Shown: positions 25,670-35,076 of the stretch, in pieces
Position numbering within the stretch: position 1 is the stretch's first letter
How the letters are laid out: the number at the start of each line of letters is the position of its first letter
Assembly: GCA_947625155.1 (NCBI GenBank)
Contig: CANQNG010000003.1
Span: 1-64,000 of the forward strand
Reading direction: 5' to 3'
Length of the DNA stretch: 64,000 nucleotides
Source: an uncultured Clostridia bacterium
Lineage (GTDB): Bacteria > Bacillota > Clostridia > Oscillospirales > Ruminococcaceae
Program-made: the position numbers and the translations under genes
The notes under the pieces: generated by a model
What the model was told of the DNA's origin: nothing
The model's input: the letters and a program-made list of their open reading frames with translations, nothing else
The model's database searches: none

Positions 25670-25718
25670 TGCGCATTCGCAGTGAAAAGAGATCTCTCTG
25701 CTAACTGTGGGGAGGTGT

Positions 25719-25747
25719 ATCAGGAGCCGTAAAGCTCCTGATTTTTC
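25719..25747 (+). terminator. rpmB terminator
   Basis: atcaggagc-cgtaaa-gctcctgat followed by T5. Confidence 0.85.
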
Positions 25748-25781
25748 ATATGCGGTTTTTTGTAAGATCCCTAAAAAACAG

Positions 25782-25810
25782 TTGACTTTATTGCCGGACT
25801 GTGGTATAAT
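25782..25810 (+). promoter_or_regulatory. sseB promoter, TTGACT-N17-TATAAT
   Basis: -35 at 25782-25787, -10 at 25805-25810. Confidence 0.75.
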
Positions 25811-25869
25811 GTCAATAACAGACGGACACAGCGCCTTTTTAGGGCTGACCGATGAAATTTTAGAATGAG

Positions 25870-26673
25870 GTGAAAAGATTGGCAGAGATCAGACAAAGCA
25901 AAGTACCCGTGACCAACCCCGGTCTGGTACAGGCAATGGAGGCAATGAAACAGGAACGTACCCCCAAGACGGAGCTGACATTTATCAATCATATGAAAGC
26001 AGCACGTTTTCTCGTTCCGGCAAATATACGTCAGGTGCAGAAGGCAGAAGCCAATGAGGACGGTACGGTGGTACTGAAAGATGTACCGGAAGTGCAGATC
26101 CTGCTGTTCAACAACAAGAACGGTCAAAAATTCCTGCCCCTGTTTACTGACCCCGTGGAAGCAAGGAAATGGGAGGGTTTTCAGGATCATCAGATGTTCG
26201 CATTCAGTTTTCAGGATCTGTGCCGATTCTGTGAGACCAACAAGAATGAAACTTTAGAGGGTGTCGTGGTCGATCCCTATGGTCACAATGTCATCATTAA
26301 TGTGGACACCATCCAGCGCATGCGTGAGACGGAAAATATCGCCCCCGGCACAAAGGTGCAGATCGGCGACTACAAGGAAGAACCAAAGCCCCTGCTGGAT
26401 GCCCTGCTTGCGCATCTGCCCAGTGAAGCAGGCATCGTCAAAGCTTATCTGCGTGTGATGAAGCGTGAGGACAAGCCAGCCCCGAATTTCCTGCTCATCG
26501 TAGAACTGGACAAAAGCATCATCACCAATTCGGATGAACTGCGTGCTGCGTTCGACAAGATCGCTGAGACCGCAAAGCCCCAGTTGAGAGGGGCAGAGCT
26601 TGCGATCGTACCGTCAGACAGCAACTTTGGCGTAGCTGCTCTGCGCAATGCCGTGCCGTTCTATGAAAAATAA
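25870..26673 (+). CDS. SseB family protein
   Basis: LPLFTDPVEARKWEGF, VVDPYGHNVIIN; SseB N- and C-terminal domains. Confidence 0.85.
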   Translation: MKRLAEIRQSKVPVTNPGLVQAMEAMKQERTPKTELTFINHMKAARFLVPANIRQVQKAEANEDGTVVLKDVPEVQILLFNNKNGQKFLPLFTDPVEARKWEGFQDHQMFAFSFQDLCRFCETNKNETLEGVVVDPYGHNVIINVDTIQRMRETENIAPGTKVQIGDYKEEPKPLLDALLAHLPSEAGIVKAYLRVMKREDKPAPNFLLIVELDKSIITNSDELRAAFDKIAETAKPQLRGAELAIVPSDSNFGVAALRNAVPFYEK

Positions 26674-26679
26674 CAACGC

Positions 26680-26703
26680 AAGTCCGCCTCTTGGCGGACT
26701 TTT
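26680..26703 (+). terminator. Terminator downstream of sseB
   Basis: aagtccgcc-tctt-ggcggactt plus T-run. Confidence 0.8.
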
Positions 26704-26714
26704 CCTTTCCTTTA

Positions 26715-26745
26715 TTGTAAACTTTTTTCTAAAACAGGTTGACAA
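26715..26745. promoter_or_regulatory. BirA-type biotin operator (TTGTAAAC-N15-GTTGACAA)
   Basis: Inverted half-sites at 26715-26722 and 26738-26745; right half overlaps the bioY -35. Confidence 0.75.
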
Positions 26746-26767
26746 ACAGAAAATTTTCTGGTATACT
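26739..26767 (+). promoter_or_regulatory. bioY promoter, TTGACA-N17-TATACT
   Basis: -35 at 26739-26744, -10 at 26762-26767. Confidence 0.8.
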
Positions 26768-26818
26768 TAAATCAACAACCAAATCAAAAAACAGATTGAC
26801 AATAAAGGAGGTTTTACC

Positions 26819-27370
26819 ATGAAAACAAAAGACATTATCCTGACTGCCATGTTTACCGCACTGATCTCGGTGGGAACGTTTGTGCGCATTCCCCTGCCGC
26901 TGTGCCCCCTGACGCTCCAGCCGCTGTTCACAGCACTGGCAGGGGTCGTGCTTGGCAGCAAACGGGGCGGGGCGGCGGCATTGGGGTATCTGCTGCTGGG
27001 GCTGCTGGGTGTGCCAGTCTTTACGGGCGGCGGCGGCATCGGGTACATCCTGAAACCGACATTCGGGTTCATTCTCGGCTTCTGTGTGCAGGCATACATT
27101 ACCGGCCTCTTTGCCGAAACAGGCACACCGAAACTCCCCCGCCTGATCACCGGGACATTGTGCGGCATGCTGGTCATGTACGCTATGGGAGCCGTGTATT
27201 ACTGGCTCATCAGCGAATTTTACCTCGGGAGCTTTACGGGCGTATGGATCATGCTGCTCAACTGCTGCCTGCTGCCGCTGCCGAAAGATGTACTCTCCTG
27301 TGTTCTGGCGGCAGTGCTGGGCGTGCGGCTGCTGCCTGTCGTGAAACGTATGGAACGGCATGCGGCATAA
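26819..27370 (+). CDS. bioY: Biotin transporter BioY
   Basis: MFTALISVGTFVRIPLPLCPLTLQPLFTALAGVVLG; GGGGIGYILKPTFGFILGF. Confidence 0.94.
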   Translation: MKTKDIILTAMFTALISVGTFVRIPLPLCPLTLQPLFTALAGVVLGSKRGGAAALGYLLLGLLGVPVFTGGGGIGYILKPTFGFILGFCVQAYITGLFAETGTPKLPRLITGTLCGMLVMYAMGAVYYWLISEFYLGSFTGVWIMLLNCCLLPLPKDVLSCVLAAVLGVRLLPVVKRMERHAA

Positions 27371-27415
27371 GAGATCATTTCAGGGAACAGAGGCTGTGAA
27401 AACAAACATACCGAC

Positions 27416-27444
27416 TTGACTTTTCTCCTGAGATCGTGTATAAT
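27416..27444 (+). promoter_or_regulatory. Promoter TTGACT-N17-TATAAT
   Basis: -35 at 27416-27421, -10 at 27439-27444, upstream of the SCP2 gene. Confidence 0.75.
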
Positions 27445-27492
27445 AGAATTACCGGTCTGACCGGATCATCATTTGCAGAAGGAGAGAATTTT

Positions 27493-27822
27493 ATGACATT
27501 TGAGGAACTGTTGGCGAAAGTACGGGGCATGGCTGCCGGGTTTGATCATTCGGGCACGCAATTCCTTGCAGTGCAGATCAACATCACAGGCGATCACGGC
27601 GGCGTATTCTATATCGAGATCAAGGACGATCGTGTCAGCATCGAACCCTATGAGTACATCGACCGCAATTGTGCCGTTACCGTCAGCATGAGCAATTTCA
27701 ACAAGCTGCTCGACGGCAAGGCGGATGCCGTGGCACTGTTTACCGTCGGAAAGCTGAAAGTGGATGGCGACATCGGAAAGGCGCTGGAGTTTGCCAACTT
27801 GCTCAAACAAAAGAAAAAATAA
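27493..27822 (+). CDS. SCP2 sterol-binding domain protein
   Basis: CAVTVSMSNFNKLLDGKADAVALFTVGKLKVDGDIGKALEF. Confidence 0.85.
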   Translation: MTFEELLAKVRGMAAGFDHSGTQFLAVQINITGDHGGVFYIEIKDDRVSIEPYEYIDRNCAVTVSMSNFNKLLDGKADAVALFTVGKLKVDGDIGKALEFANLLKQKKK

Positions 27823-27825
27823 AGC

Positions 27826-27852
27826 AAGGGCTGTCGTGGACAGCCCTTTTTC
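27826..27852 (+). terminator. Hairpin downstream of the SCP2 gene
   Basis: aagggctgtc-gtg-gacagccctt followed by T-run. Confidence 0.75.
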
Positions 27853-27866
27853 AGAAAGGAACATCT

Positions 27867-28223
27867 ATGCTTACCAGGAATGATCTTTTCCGCCATGCTG
27901 CGGAAACTTACGGCGATACGCCCGAATACCTCTGGCAGCGTGACCCCCGGAGCTGTGTGCTGCGGCATCCGCAGAATGCCCGCTGGTATGCGGTCTTTCT
28001 ATCCGTTGCCGGTTCAAAGCTCGGTCTGAAAGACAATTCCCCCGTGGACATCATGGACATCAAGCTCCCGCCGGATGACATTGCCCTCCTCACGGCGGAA
28101 CAGGGGCTGATCCCTGCCTATCACATGAACAAAAAACACTGGCTCACCGTAGTCCTTGACGGTTCAGTTGAGGATATCCTTGTGCTGCATCTGCTGCAAA
28201 AAAGCTGGGAGATCACAAGGTAA
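27867..28223 (+). CDS. MmcQ/YjbR family protein
   Basis: 118 aa from MLTRNDLFRHAAETYGDTPEYLW; MNKKHWLTVVLDG. Confidence 0.8.
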   Translation: MLTRNDLFRHAAETYGDTPEYLWQRDPRSCVLRHPQNARWYAVFLSVAGSKLGLKDNSPVDIMDIKLPPDDIALLTAEQGLIPAYHMNKKHWLTVVLDGSVEDILVLHLLQKSWEITR

Positions 28224-28230
28224 CGCTGTA

Positions 28231-29829
28231 TTACTGCTGACTGGTTTCTTTTAGCTGTTCAAAGGTGATCCCATATCTGCTTGCGATCTCCCGTGCATAG
28301 CTCCTGCCGTCCGGCTTATCACAGCGGACACGGAACGCATCCGGGGTATCCCGCTTTCCCATGACAATGCTGACCGCCTCACAGACGGCATCCTCACTCT
28401 GGAGCAGTTCCGGATGTTCCGCAAGCTCCAGCATATGCGTATTAAAACAGGTGCGTGCGCCGAGGCAACACAGGTATTTCAGCACATCCTGTGCAATATA
28501 GAGCGATTCGGAATGGCTCGTTGTGGCAAAGGATTCGTTGCACAGCAGCAGGCTGTCCGGGGTCGCAGCCTTGCAGATCTCAGAAAAACGCTCCGCCTCC
28601 TCCCCCAGTCTGCCAAGGGAAAGTGTCTGGTTCTCATCCGCCGGAAAATGCGTAAAAATGCCGTCGCAAATGCGCAGCTTTCCGCTCCGGCAAGGTACGA
28701 ATACGCCCTGCTGGAACAGCAGGAACGCCAGCCCGATGCCCTGCGTGTAAATGGTCTTACCGCCCCGGTTCGGTCCGGTCAGCAGAAAAATGCGCCGTTT
28801 TCCGGCAAATCGCAGGTCATTGCAGACGATAGGGAGCGTTTCATCCCAGAGAGCGAGCCGGACATTATAGAGATCTGAAAGACAGGTGTCGTCCTCCGAA
28901 AATGCCGGCATACAGCAGGGTCGCCCTGCTGCCGTCAGCCGCTGTTCCAGTTCCATGCAGCGCAGGTAGAACACTGTTTCATCCCGCAGCGCCCCCAGCG
29001 TGTTCCCGCTCGTGTCTGCATAGCGCCTGAGCACCCGCCGTAGTTTTCCCGTTAGCTGCGGGAGCATCTCCTCGATCAGGTTCGTCAGATTGTTCATCAG
29101 CATGTCCCGGTTGTCCGGGGCATTCGATGCGTGGGACAAGATCGTGAACGGCTGCAGATCTGTATCCTCCGGATGCCGTTTCCGGTGGAACTGCATATAT
29201 TTTTCCAGAAATCCCTTTTCCGTGAAAGCATAGCTGTTCAGAGAGATGATCCCTGCCTCAGCCGGAGCGAATTCGCTGTTGAAATTGATGCCAAGCGTCA
29301 TGCTGCGGATACCTGCCACATCATCGGCAAGCACTTTCACATCCTCCGAAAGCGCCGCAAAACCGCTGCTGCGGCAGAGCGACTCCACATATCCCGCAAG
29401 CTGCCGCATCCCCTCCGATTTGAAATTTTTTCCGGCAAACAGCTCCTGCATCTGCCGCACGGACGTGCTGTAATTCTCCAGTTCCCGCAGCCGCTGGATC
29501 AGCTCCCAGATCCCGGCTTTTCCGTGACTGATACGCATCGGATCCGATGCACTGAACTGCATCCGGTCAAAGATCTCCTCCAGTTCCCTGCACAGTGCAG
29601 GGTCTTTTTTGAGGTCGGCATACACTGCCCGCCGGTATTCGATGATCTCCCGGTCGACCGGGAGCTGCATCAGAATGCGTTTCAGCACAGTCTGTTCCTG
29701 TGTCACCGCCGAAAGCTTCTCTGTCAGCAGATCCAGCGACAGGTCATTAACAGTCGTTTCGGACAATGTAACATAGCCTGTTTTTCCCGCCGGGGCAAGC
29801 AGACTGAATGGTCGGCCGTAAGGCTGCAT
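28231..29829 (-). CDS. MutS-like ATPase lacking N-terminal mismatch-binding domains
   Basis: Walker A TGPNRGGKT, Walker B region LLLCNESFATTS; best SD (GGGGG) before MQPYGRPF; an alternative start at 29859 abuts the rpoD stop. Confidence 0.85.
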   Translation of the reverse strand: MQPYGRPFSLLAPAGKTGYVTLSETTVNDLSLDLLTEKLSAVTQEQTVLKRILMQLPVDREIIEYRRAVYADLKKDPALCRELEEIFDRMQFSASDPMRISHGKAGIWELIQRLRELENYSTSVRQMQELFAGKNFKSEGMRQLAGYVESLCRSSGFAALSEDVKVLADDVAGIRSMTLGINFNSEFAPAEAGIISLNSYAFTEKGFLEKYMQFHRKRHPEDTDLQPFTILSHASNAPDNRDMLMNNLTNLIEEMLPQLTGKLRRVLRRYADTSGNTLGALRDETVFYLRCMELEQRLTAAGRPCCMPAFSEDDTCLSDLYNVRLALWDETLPIVCNDLRFAGKRRIFLLTGPNRGGKTIYTQGIGLAFLLFQQGVFVPCRSGKLRICDGIFTHFPADENQTLSLGRLGEEAERFSEICKAATPDSLLLCNESFATTSHSESLYIAQDVLKYLCCLGARTCFNTHMLELAEHPELLQSEDAVCEAVSIVMGKRDTPDAFRVRCDKPDGRSYAREIASRYGITFEQLKETSQQ

Positions 29830-29859
29830 CCTGTGTCCCCCTTTCCCATGATGCTGCAT

Positions 29860-30960
29860 TTAGTCGAGGAAATCCTTGACTTTCTTGCTCCGGCTCGGAT
29901 GGCGCAGCTTGCGCAGTGCCTTTGCCTCGATCTGGCGAATGCGTTCTCTGGTCACATTGAACTGCGCCCCCACCTCTTCCAGTGTACGGGAACGTCCGTC
30001 CAGCAAGCCGAACCGCAGGCGCAGGACATTTGCCTCCCGGTCTGTCAGCGTGGAAAGCACCTCGTCCAACTGCTCCTTGAGGAGCGTATGCGATGCCGCA
30101 TCCGCAGGGGCAGGCGCTTCCTCGTCCGGGATGAAGTCACCCAAATGGGAATCCTCTTCCTCACCGATCGGTGTTTCCAGCGAGACAGGATCCTGCGCAA
30201 TGCGCATGATCTCACGTACACGGTCTACCTGCATGTCCAGCTTTTCCGCGATCTCCTCGGCTGTCGGGTCGTGTCCGTTCTCGTGCAGGAGCTGGCTGGA
30301 GATCTTCTTCACCTTGGTGATCGTCTCCACCATATGTACCGGGATACGAATGGTCCTTGCCTGATCGGCAATGGCACGGGTGATCGCCTGACGGATCCAC
30401 CATGTCGCATAGGTCGAGAACTTGAAGCCCTTGTTGTAGTCGAATTTCTCCACCGCCTTGATAAGCCCGAGGTTGCCCTCTTGGATGAGGTCAAGGAACT
30501 GCATGCCTCTGCCGACATACTTCTTGGCAATGCTGACGACCAGACGCAGATTTGCCTCTGACAGGCGCTGCTTGGCACGCTTTGCCTGTAAAGGTGTCCC
30601 CTCTGCCATCAGCCGTGCCAGCTCGATCTCCTCGTCCCCCGAGAGCAGCGGCACTCTGCCGATCTCTTTCAGGTAGATCTTCACCGGATCGTCTACAGCC
30701 AGCCCCTCGGTAGAAAGTGCATCTTCCAGATCTTCATCCGGATTGTCACTGATCTGGATATGGTTCAGGTCAAAATTTTCATCCACGATGCTGTTGTCAA
30801 TGATCTCGATGCTGAGCTGTTCGCAGCTATCGTAAAAGGAATTGAGCTGATCGGCATCAAAATCCATTTCCTCCAGAGCATCTGAGATCTGCTTGGTCGT
30901 GAGTTTCCCGGTCGCCTTTCCTCTCTCCAGCAGTCCTTCGATGGTAGACTTCTTGTCCAT
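29860..30960 (-). CDS. rpoD: RNA polymerase primary sigma factor
   Basis: [52 protein letters not shown]. Confidence 0.97.
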   Translation of the reverse strand: MDKKSTIEGLLERGKATGKLTTKQISDALEEMDFDADQLNSFYDSCEQLSIEIIDNSIVDENFDLNHIQISDNPDEDLEDALSTEGLAVDDPVKIYLKEIGRVPLLSGDEEIELARLMAEGTPLQAKRAKQRLSEANLRLVVSIAKKYVGRGMQFLDLIQEGNLGLIKAVEKFDYNKGFKFSTYATWWIRQAITRAIADQARTIRIPVHMVETITKVKKISSQLLHENGHDPTAEEIAEKLDMQVDRVREIMRIAQDPVSLETPIGEEEDSHLGDFIPDEEAPAPADAASHTLLKEQLDEVLSTLTDREANVLRLRFGLLDGRSRTLEEVGAQFNVTRERIRQIEAKALRKLRHPSRSKKVKDFLD

Positions 30961-30972
30961 TCGTATTCCTCC

Positions 30973-32736
30973 TTATTGCGCTGCACTGTTTCTCCTCTGC
31001 TGATCGGCAACGACCCGCAGCAGGTCATCATCTGTCATTTCCGTACCGGGTACTACCCGGTCATGCCCCTCCCGGAGCACTTCGATGCACTCTTCCAACG
31101 CATCCCTGTCCGGTGGGATCTCCCTGCTCCGGGCAGCAATGCCTGTGATACGTCCCATTTCCTCCACGCTGAATTCCTCCGAAAGGAAAGTCAGATCCGT
31201 CTGTCCTGTCTCCGCCAGATGGGTGCAAATGGCTTCATACACCCGCCTGTGGAAATTCGTCACAAATCCCTCCGGGCGAAGCATGCCCCAGACCATTTCC
31301 CAGTCCTCCGGGCGCAGCAGCAGATAGGCAAGGATCATCTGCTCCGCACGGCTCTCACGGGGATACTGCACCGCCATGGGCTCCAGCTCGTCCCGCTGGA
31401 GCGACTGTGCCTCGATCGCCTGAAATCTGGCTTTCTTGGCAAAGCCCTTGTGCTGCTTCACGGTATCATCGACCGCTTTCCGGAGCGTTTCGCTCCGGAT
31501 GTCCGTTTCCGCTGCCACACGGGAAATATACACTTCCCGCTGGAGCGGATCGGCAATGTCCGCCAGCACATGTTTCACCCGGTCCAAGTATTTCGTCTTG
31601 TCCATATCTTCCTGCAAATGCAGCCCGTCCCGGCACTTGTCTATCTGGAAATGGATGGCATCCCCTGCGTCGTCCAGCAGCCTCCGGAACGCATCTGCCC
31701 CGAATGTCTTGATGTATTCGTCCGGATCTTTTGCCCCTTCCATGTGCAGGATACGTGTCGGCAGCCCGACCTCCCCGAACCGCTGCAAAGCCCGCTGGGT
31801 AGCGGTCTGCCCTGCCCCGTCGCTGTCGTAGGCGATAATGACCTCCTTGGCATACTGTGCGATGCGCCTTGCCTGTGCAGGCGTGATCGCCGTGCCGAGT
31901 GTTGCGACCACATTCGGGAAACCTGCCTGATTGACGGCAATGACATCCATATACCCCTCCGCCAGAATGAACGAACTGGAAGCCGCATCCTTGGCAAAAT
32001 GCAGGGAAAACAGATTCGCCCCCTTATCAAAAACAGGGGTATCGGCTGTGTTGAGGTATTTCGGCTTGCTGTCGTCAAGCACCCGTCCGCCGAAGCCGAT
32101 GACGTTCCCCCGGATGTCCACAATGGGAAATATCACCCGGTTGCGGAAATTGTCGTAGACATTGCCCTTTTCACTGCGGCGGCAGACCCCGGCAGCGACC
32201 ATTTCCTCCTCTGCATAGCCGAGATGTTTCAGGTGGTCTGTGAGCTGTCCCCAACTGTCCGGCGCAAATCCAAGCCCGTATTTTTGGATAGTCTCCGGCA
32301 GGATCTTCCTGCTCCGGAAATACGCCAGCCCCGCCCTGTCCTTTCCCCGCAGCAAGTTGCTGTAGTAGAAATTCGCCGTTTCCCGGTTGATCTCATAACA
32401 GCGGCGGCGCAGGTGGGCAAGCCGTTCCTCTTCCGGATCTTGGGCAGGCATCTGGATGCCGGAACGCTGTGCCAGTGTGCGGACTGCCTCAAGAAAGGGA
32501 AGGTTCTCCATTTTCTGGACAAAAGTGATCGCCGTTCCGCCCGTGCCGCAGCCAAAGCAGTAAAAGCTCTGGTCATCCGGGTAGATCGTACAGGAAGGCG
32601 TTTTCTCACTGTGGAACGGACAGCAGCAGACATAGGTGCGCCCCCGCCGCTTCACATCCGCATAAGTACGAAATAACGCCACAATATCCGTCGTTTCCCG
32701 GATGCGGCGGATAAATTCCTCCGGCAGCCTTGGCAT
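30973..32736 (-). CDS. dnaG: DNA primase
   Basis: CPFHSEKTPSC zinc finger, TOPRIM ILAEGYMDVIA. Confidence 0.97.
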   Translation of the reverse strand: MPRLPEEFIRRIRETTDIVALFRTYADVKRRGRTYVCCCPFHSEKTPSCTIYPDDQSFYCFGCGTGGTAITFVQKMENLPFLEAVRTLAQRSGIQMPAQDPEEERLAHLRRRCYEINRETANFYYSNLLRGKDRAGLAYFRSRKILPETIQKYGLGFAPDSWGQLTDHLKHLGYAEEEMVAAGVCRRSEKGNVYDNFRNRVIFPIVDIRGNVIGFGGRVLDDSKPKYLNTADTPVFDKGANLFSLHFAKDAASSSFILAEGYMDVIAVNQAGFPNVVATLGTAITPAQARRIAQYAKEVIIAYDSDGAGQTATQRALQRFGEVGLPTRILHMEGAKDPDEYIKTFGADAFRRLLDDAGDAIHFQIDKCRDGLHLQEDMDKTKYLDRVKHVLADIADPLQREVYISRVAAETDIRSETLRKAVDDTVKQHKGFAKKARFQAIEAQSLQRDELEPMAVQYPRESRAEQMILAYLLLRPEDWEMVWGMLRPEGFVTNFHRRVYEAICTHLAETGQTDLTFLSEEFSVEEMGRITGIAARSREIPPDRDALEECIEVLREGHDRVVPGTEMTDDDLLRVVADQQRRNSAAQ

Positions 32737-32754
32737 ACTCTCACCTCCGGCGCA

Positions 32755-33750
32755 TCATTTCCACGATCTCGGCACAAAACGCTCTGTGTACAGATCGACC
32801 GCATACCGGTCGCTCATCCCGGAAATATAGTCGCAGACCGCCCTGTCCACGTCTGTTTCCTTGGCAATGCGGCAGTACAGCTCCGGCATTTTCTCCGGAT
32901 ATTTCCGGAAATACCGATACAGCTCCTCGATCAGGTTCTTTGCTTTCTGCTCCTCATTTTTAGCAGTATGGTTGTGGTAGACATTGGCATACATGAACGT
33001 ATGCAGGGTATCATGTGCTTTCTGGATATCCTCCGCCATGCCGATGCTTTCCGTACCGTGCGCCACAACGGCTGCCACGAGGGTCGTGATACGCTTTGTA
33101 TGCGTATCCCCCAGTACAGCGACCGCATCTGCCGGCAGATCTTCCCGGTGCAGGATCCCCGCACGGACGGCATCCTCGATATCGTGGTTGATGTAGGCGA
33201 TCCGGTCGGCAAAGCGCACGATATTGCCCTCCAGCGTGTCAGCGATCAAATTGGTGTGACAGACGATACCGTTGCGGACAGCCTGTGTCAGGTTCAGCCC
33301 TTCGCCGTTTTTCTCGATGCAGTCCACCACCCGCATACTTTGCTGATAGTGCTTGTACCCATGCGGACAAATGGCATTGAGAACCGCTTCGCCCGCATGC
33401 CCGAACGGGGAATGTCCCAGATCGTGTCCCAGTGCAATGGCTTCGGTCAGATCCTCATTGAGGAAAAGCGCCCTTGCAATGGTGCGTGCCACCTGGGAAA
33501 CTTCCAGTGTATGTGTCAGCCGTGTCCGGTAATGATCGCCCACCGGAGACAGGAACACCTGTGTTTTCCGTTTCAGCCGCCGGAAGGCATTGCTGTGAAG
33601 GATCCTGTCTCTGTCCCGCTGGAATGCTGTCCGGTAGGGGCAAGGCTCTTCCGGATGCAGCCGCTGCACAGCACCGGCACTGGTGCTCAAGCAGGCACGG
33701 CTGTCAAGCTCCCGTGCTTCCCTTGCCTCGAGCTGTTCTCGGATCGTCAT
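32755..33750 (-). CDS. dgt: Deoxyguanosinetriphosphate triphosphohydrolase-like protein
   Basis: HD motif RTRLTHTLEVSQVART, GHDLGHSPFGHAGE. Confidence 0.93.
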   Translation of the reverse strand: MTIREQLEAREARELDSRACLSTSAGAVQRLHPEEPCPYRTAFQRDRDRILHSNAFRRLKRKTQVFLSPVGDHYRTRLTHTLEVSQVARTIARALFLNEDLTEAIALGHDLGHSPFGHAGEAVLNAICPHGYKHYQQSMRVVDCIEKNGEGLNLTQAVRNGIVCHTNLIADTLEGNIVRFADRIAYINHDIEDAVRAGILHREDLPADAVAVLGDTHTKRITTLVAAVVAHGTESIGMAEDIQKAHDTLHTFMYANVYHNHTAKNEEQKAKNLIEELYRYFRKYPEKMPELYCRIAKETDVDRAVCDYISGMSDRYAVDLYTERFVPRSWK

Positions 33751-33841
33751 GCTGTTCCCCTCCTCCGGGTCTCTTTCAGACCCCTCTATTTATATATACG
33801 TATTTTCTGAGCGAAAACCCTTTTTTTTCGGAAAAATTTTT

Positions 33842-34462
33842 TCAGGCAAAGTCGGAAAAGATCTCCGGAGACGTTTCCATGCGGAGCTTTCCGGCAGAAA
33901 GTTCCGTCAGCGCCTTTTGCAGATCTGGCAGCACTTCCGTCCGCACCAGCAGCGAAAGCGTGACCTCTGCCCCGAAATCCGAGGACTGCTCCACTACCCC
34001 AAATCGGGGCAGCACATTCGTCACCCTGCCGTACAGCGTATAATCCATCCGCAGCGTCAGCGGCACGCACTGGCACATGTGCAGGATCTTTGCAGCCTCA
34101 CAGGCAAGGGCAGCACTGTGCGAATAGGCTCGCACCAGTCCGCCGCCGCCAAGCAGGATCCCCCCAAAATACCGCACGACCACGCAGCACACGTCCGTCA
34201 GCTCACGCTTTTGCAGGACTTCGAGGACCGGCACGCCTGCCGTTCCCTGCGGCTCGCCGTCGTCAGAATAGCGGGAAATATGGTGATCCCGCAGGATATA
34301 GGCATAGACATGGTGCTTTGCCTTGCGGTGGGCAGCCTTGACCTGTGCAATACAGGCAACTGCCTCCTCATTATGCGCCGCCGGGAACAGATACCCGATA
34401 AATTCCGAGCGTTTTTCCACAAAGGATGCCTGCACCGGCGCTGCGATCGTTCTGTAGTCCAT
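33842..34462 (-). CDS. YigZ/IMPACT family protein
   Basis: EKRSEFIGYLFP, HHVYAYILRDHHISRYSDDGEPQGTAGVPVLEVL, VVRYFGGILLGGGGLVRAYS. Confidence 0.93.
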   Translation of the reverse strand: MDYRTIAAPVQASFVEKRSEFIGYLFPAAHNEEAVACIAQVKAAHRKAKHHVYAYILRDHHISRYSDDGEPQGTAGVPVLEVLQKRELTDVCCVVVRYFGGILLGGGGLVRAYSHSAALACEAAKILHMCQCVPLTLRMDYTLYGRVTNVLPRFGVVEQSSDFGAEVTLSLLVRTEVLPDLQKALTELSAGKLRMETSPEIFSDFA

Positions 34463-34537
34463 GTTGCCCCCCATAATGAAAAACGGACAGCAATGAAAAA
34501 CGGGCAGCTTATCCAAACCGCCCGCTTTACCTTGTGA

Positions 34538-34741
34538 TCACTTGCCCAGATTGAAACGCTTCTTGAATCTGTCAACACGTCCGCCGGTATCGACAAGCTT
34601 CTGCTTACCGGTAAAGAACGGATGGCACTTAGAGCAGATCTCGACCTTGATATCCTGCTTCGTGGACTGCGTTTCGATCACGTTGCCGCAGTGGCAGGTA
34701 ATGGTGGTCTTATACAGCACCGGATGAATATCCTTCTTCAT
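34538..34741 (-). CDS. rpmE: 50S ribosomal protein L31 (cysteine-containing type)
   Basis: [43 protein letters not shown]. Confidence 0.97.
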   Translation of the reverse strand: MKKDIHPVLYKTTITCHCGNVIETQSTKQDIKVEICSKCHPFFTGKQKLVDTGGRVDRFKKRFNLGK

Positions 34742-34860
34742 TGCTTTCACTCCTTCTGCACGTTCTCTGCTCGCAGACCGGAACGGCAATGCCCAGCAGT
34801 CTACGTCAGGCTGTTACAGTAGCCCATCAGTTCCTTTAGACAGTAGTACTTAACTTAAAT

Positions 34861-34889
34861 AGTATAGCACATTCTCCCGCATTTGTCAA
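34861..34889 (-). promoter_or_regulatory. rpmE promoter, TTGACA-N17-TATACT
   Basis: -35 at 34884-34889, -10 at 34861-34866. Confidence 0.75.
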
Positions 34890-35011
34890 GTCCAAAAACA
34901 TGAGAACATATATTTTGGCAGTTGTGTACAGATCCCATTTTACACAGTCCCCGATTCACAGGCATTTCTGCTGTGGAAAAAGGTGGAATGTCCAAAAATA
35001 CGTATCTTTTC

Positions 35012-35040
35012 TTGACAAGCGGGTCGAAATGCGTTATAAT
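35012..35040 (+). promoter_or_regulatory. Promoter of the D,D-carboxypeptidase gene, TTGACA-N17-TATAAT
   Basis: -35 at 35012-35017, -10 at 35035-35040. Confidence 0.8.
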
Positions 35041-35076
35041 AGAGGGGTATACAAAGTTTTGCCGGAGGTGTACAGC

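Noticed and set aside
30976-32676. 566-aa plus-strand ORF opposite dnaG
   Set aside because: Antisense shadow ORF; no recognisable domain and full overlap with dnaG.
34742-34860. Possible L31-type autoregulatory leader upstream of rpmE
   Set aside because: The leader is long enough, but I could not derive a convincing conserved structure by eye; needs an Infernal search.
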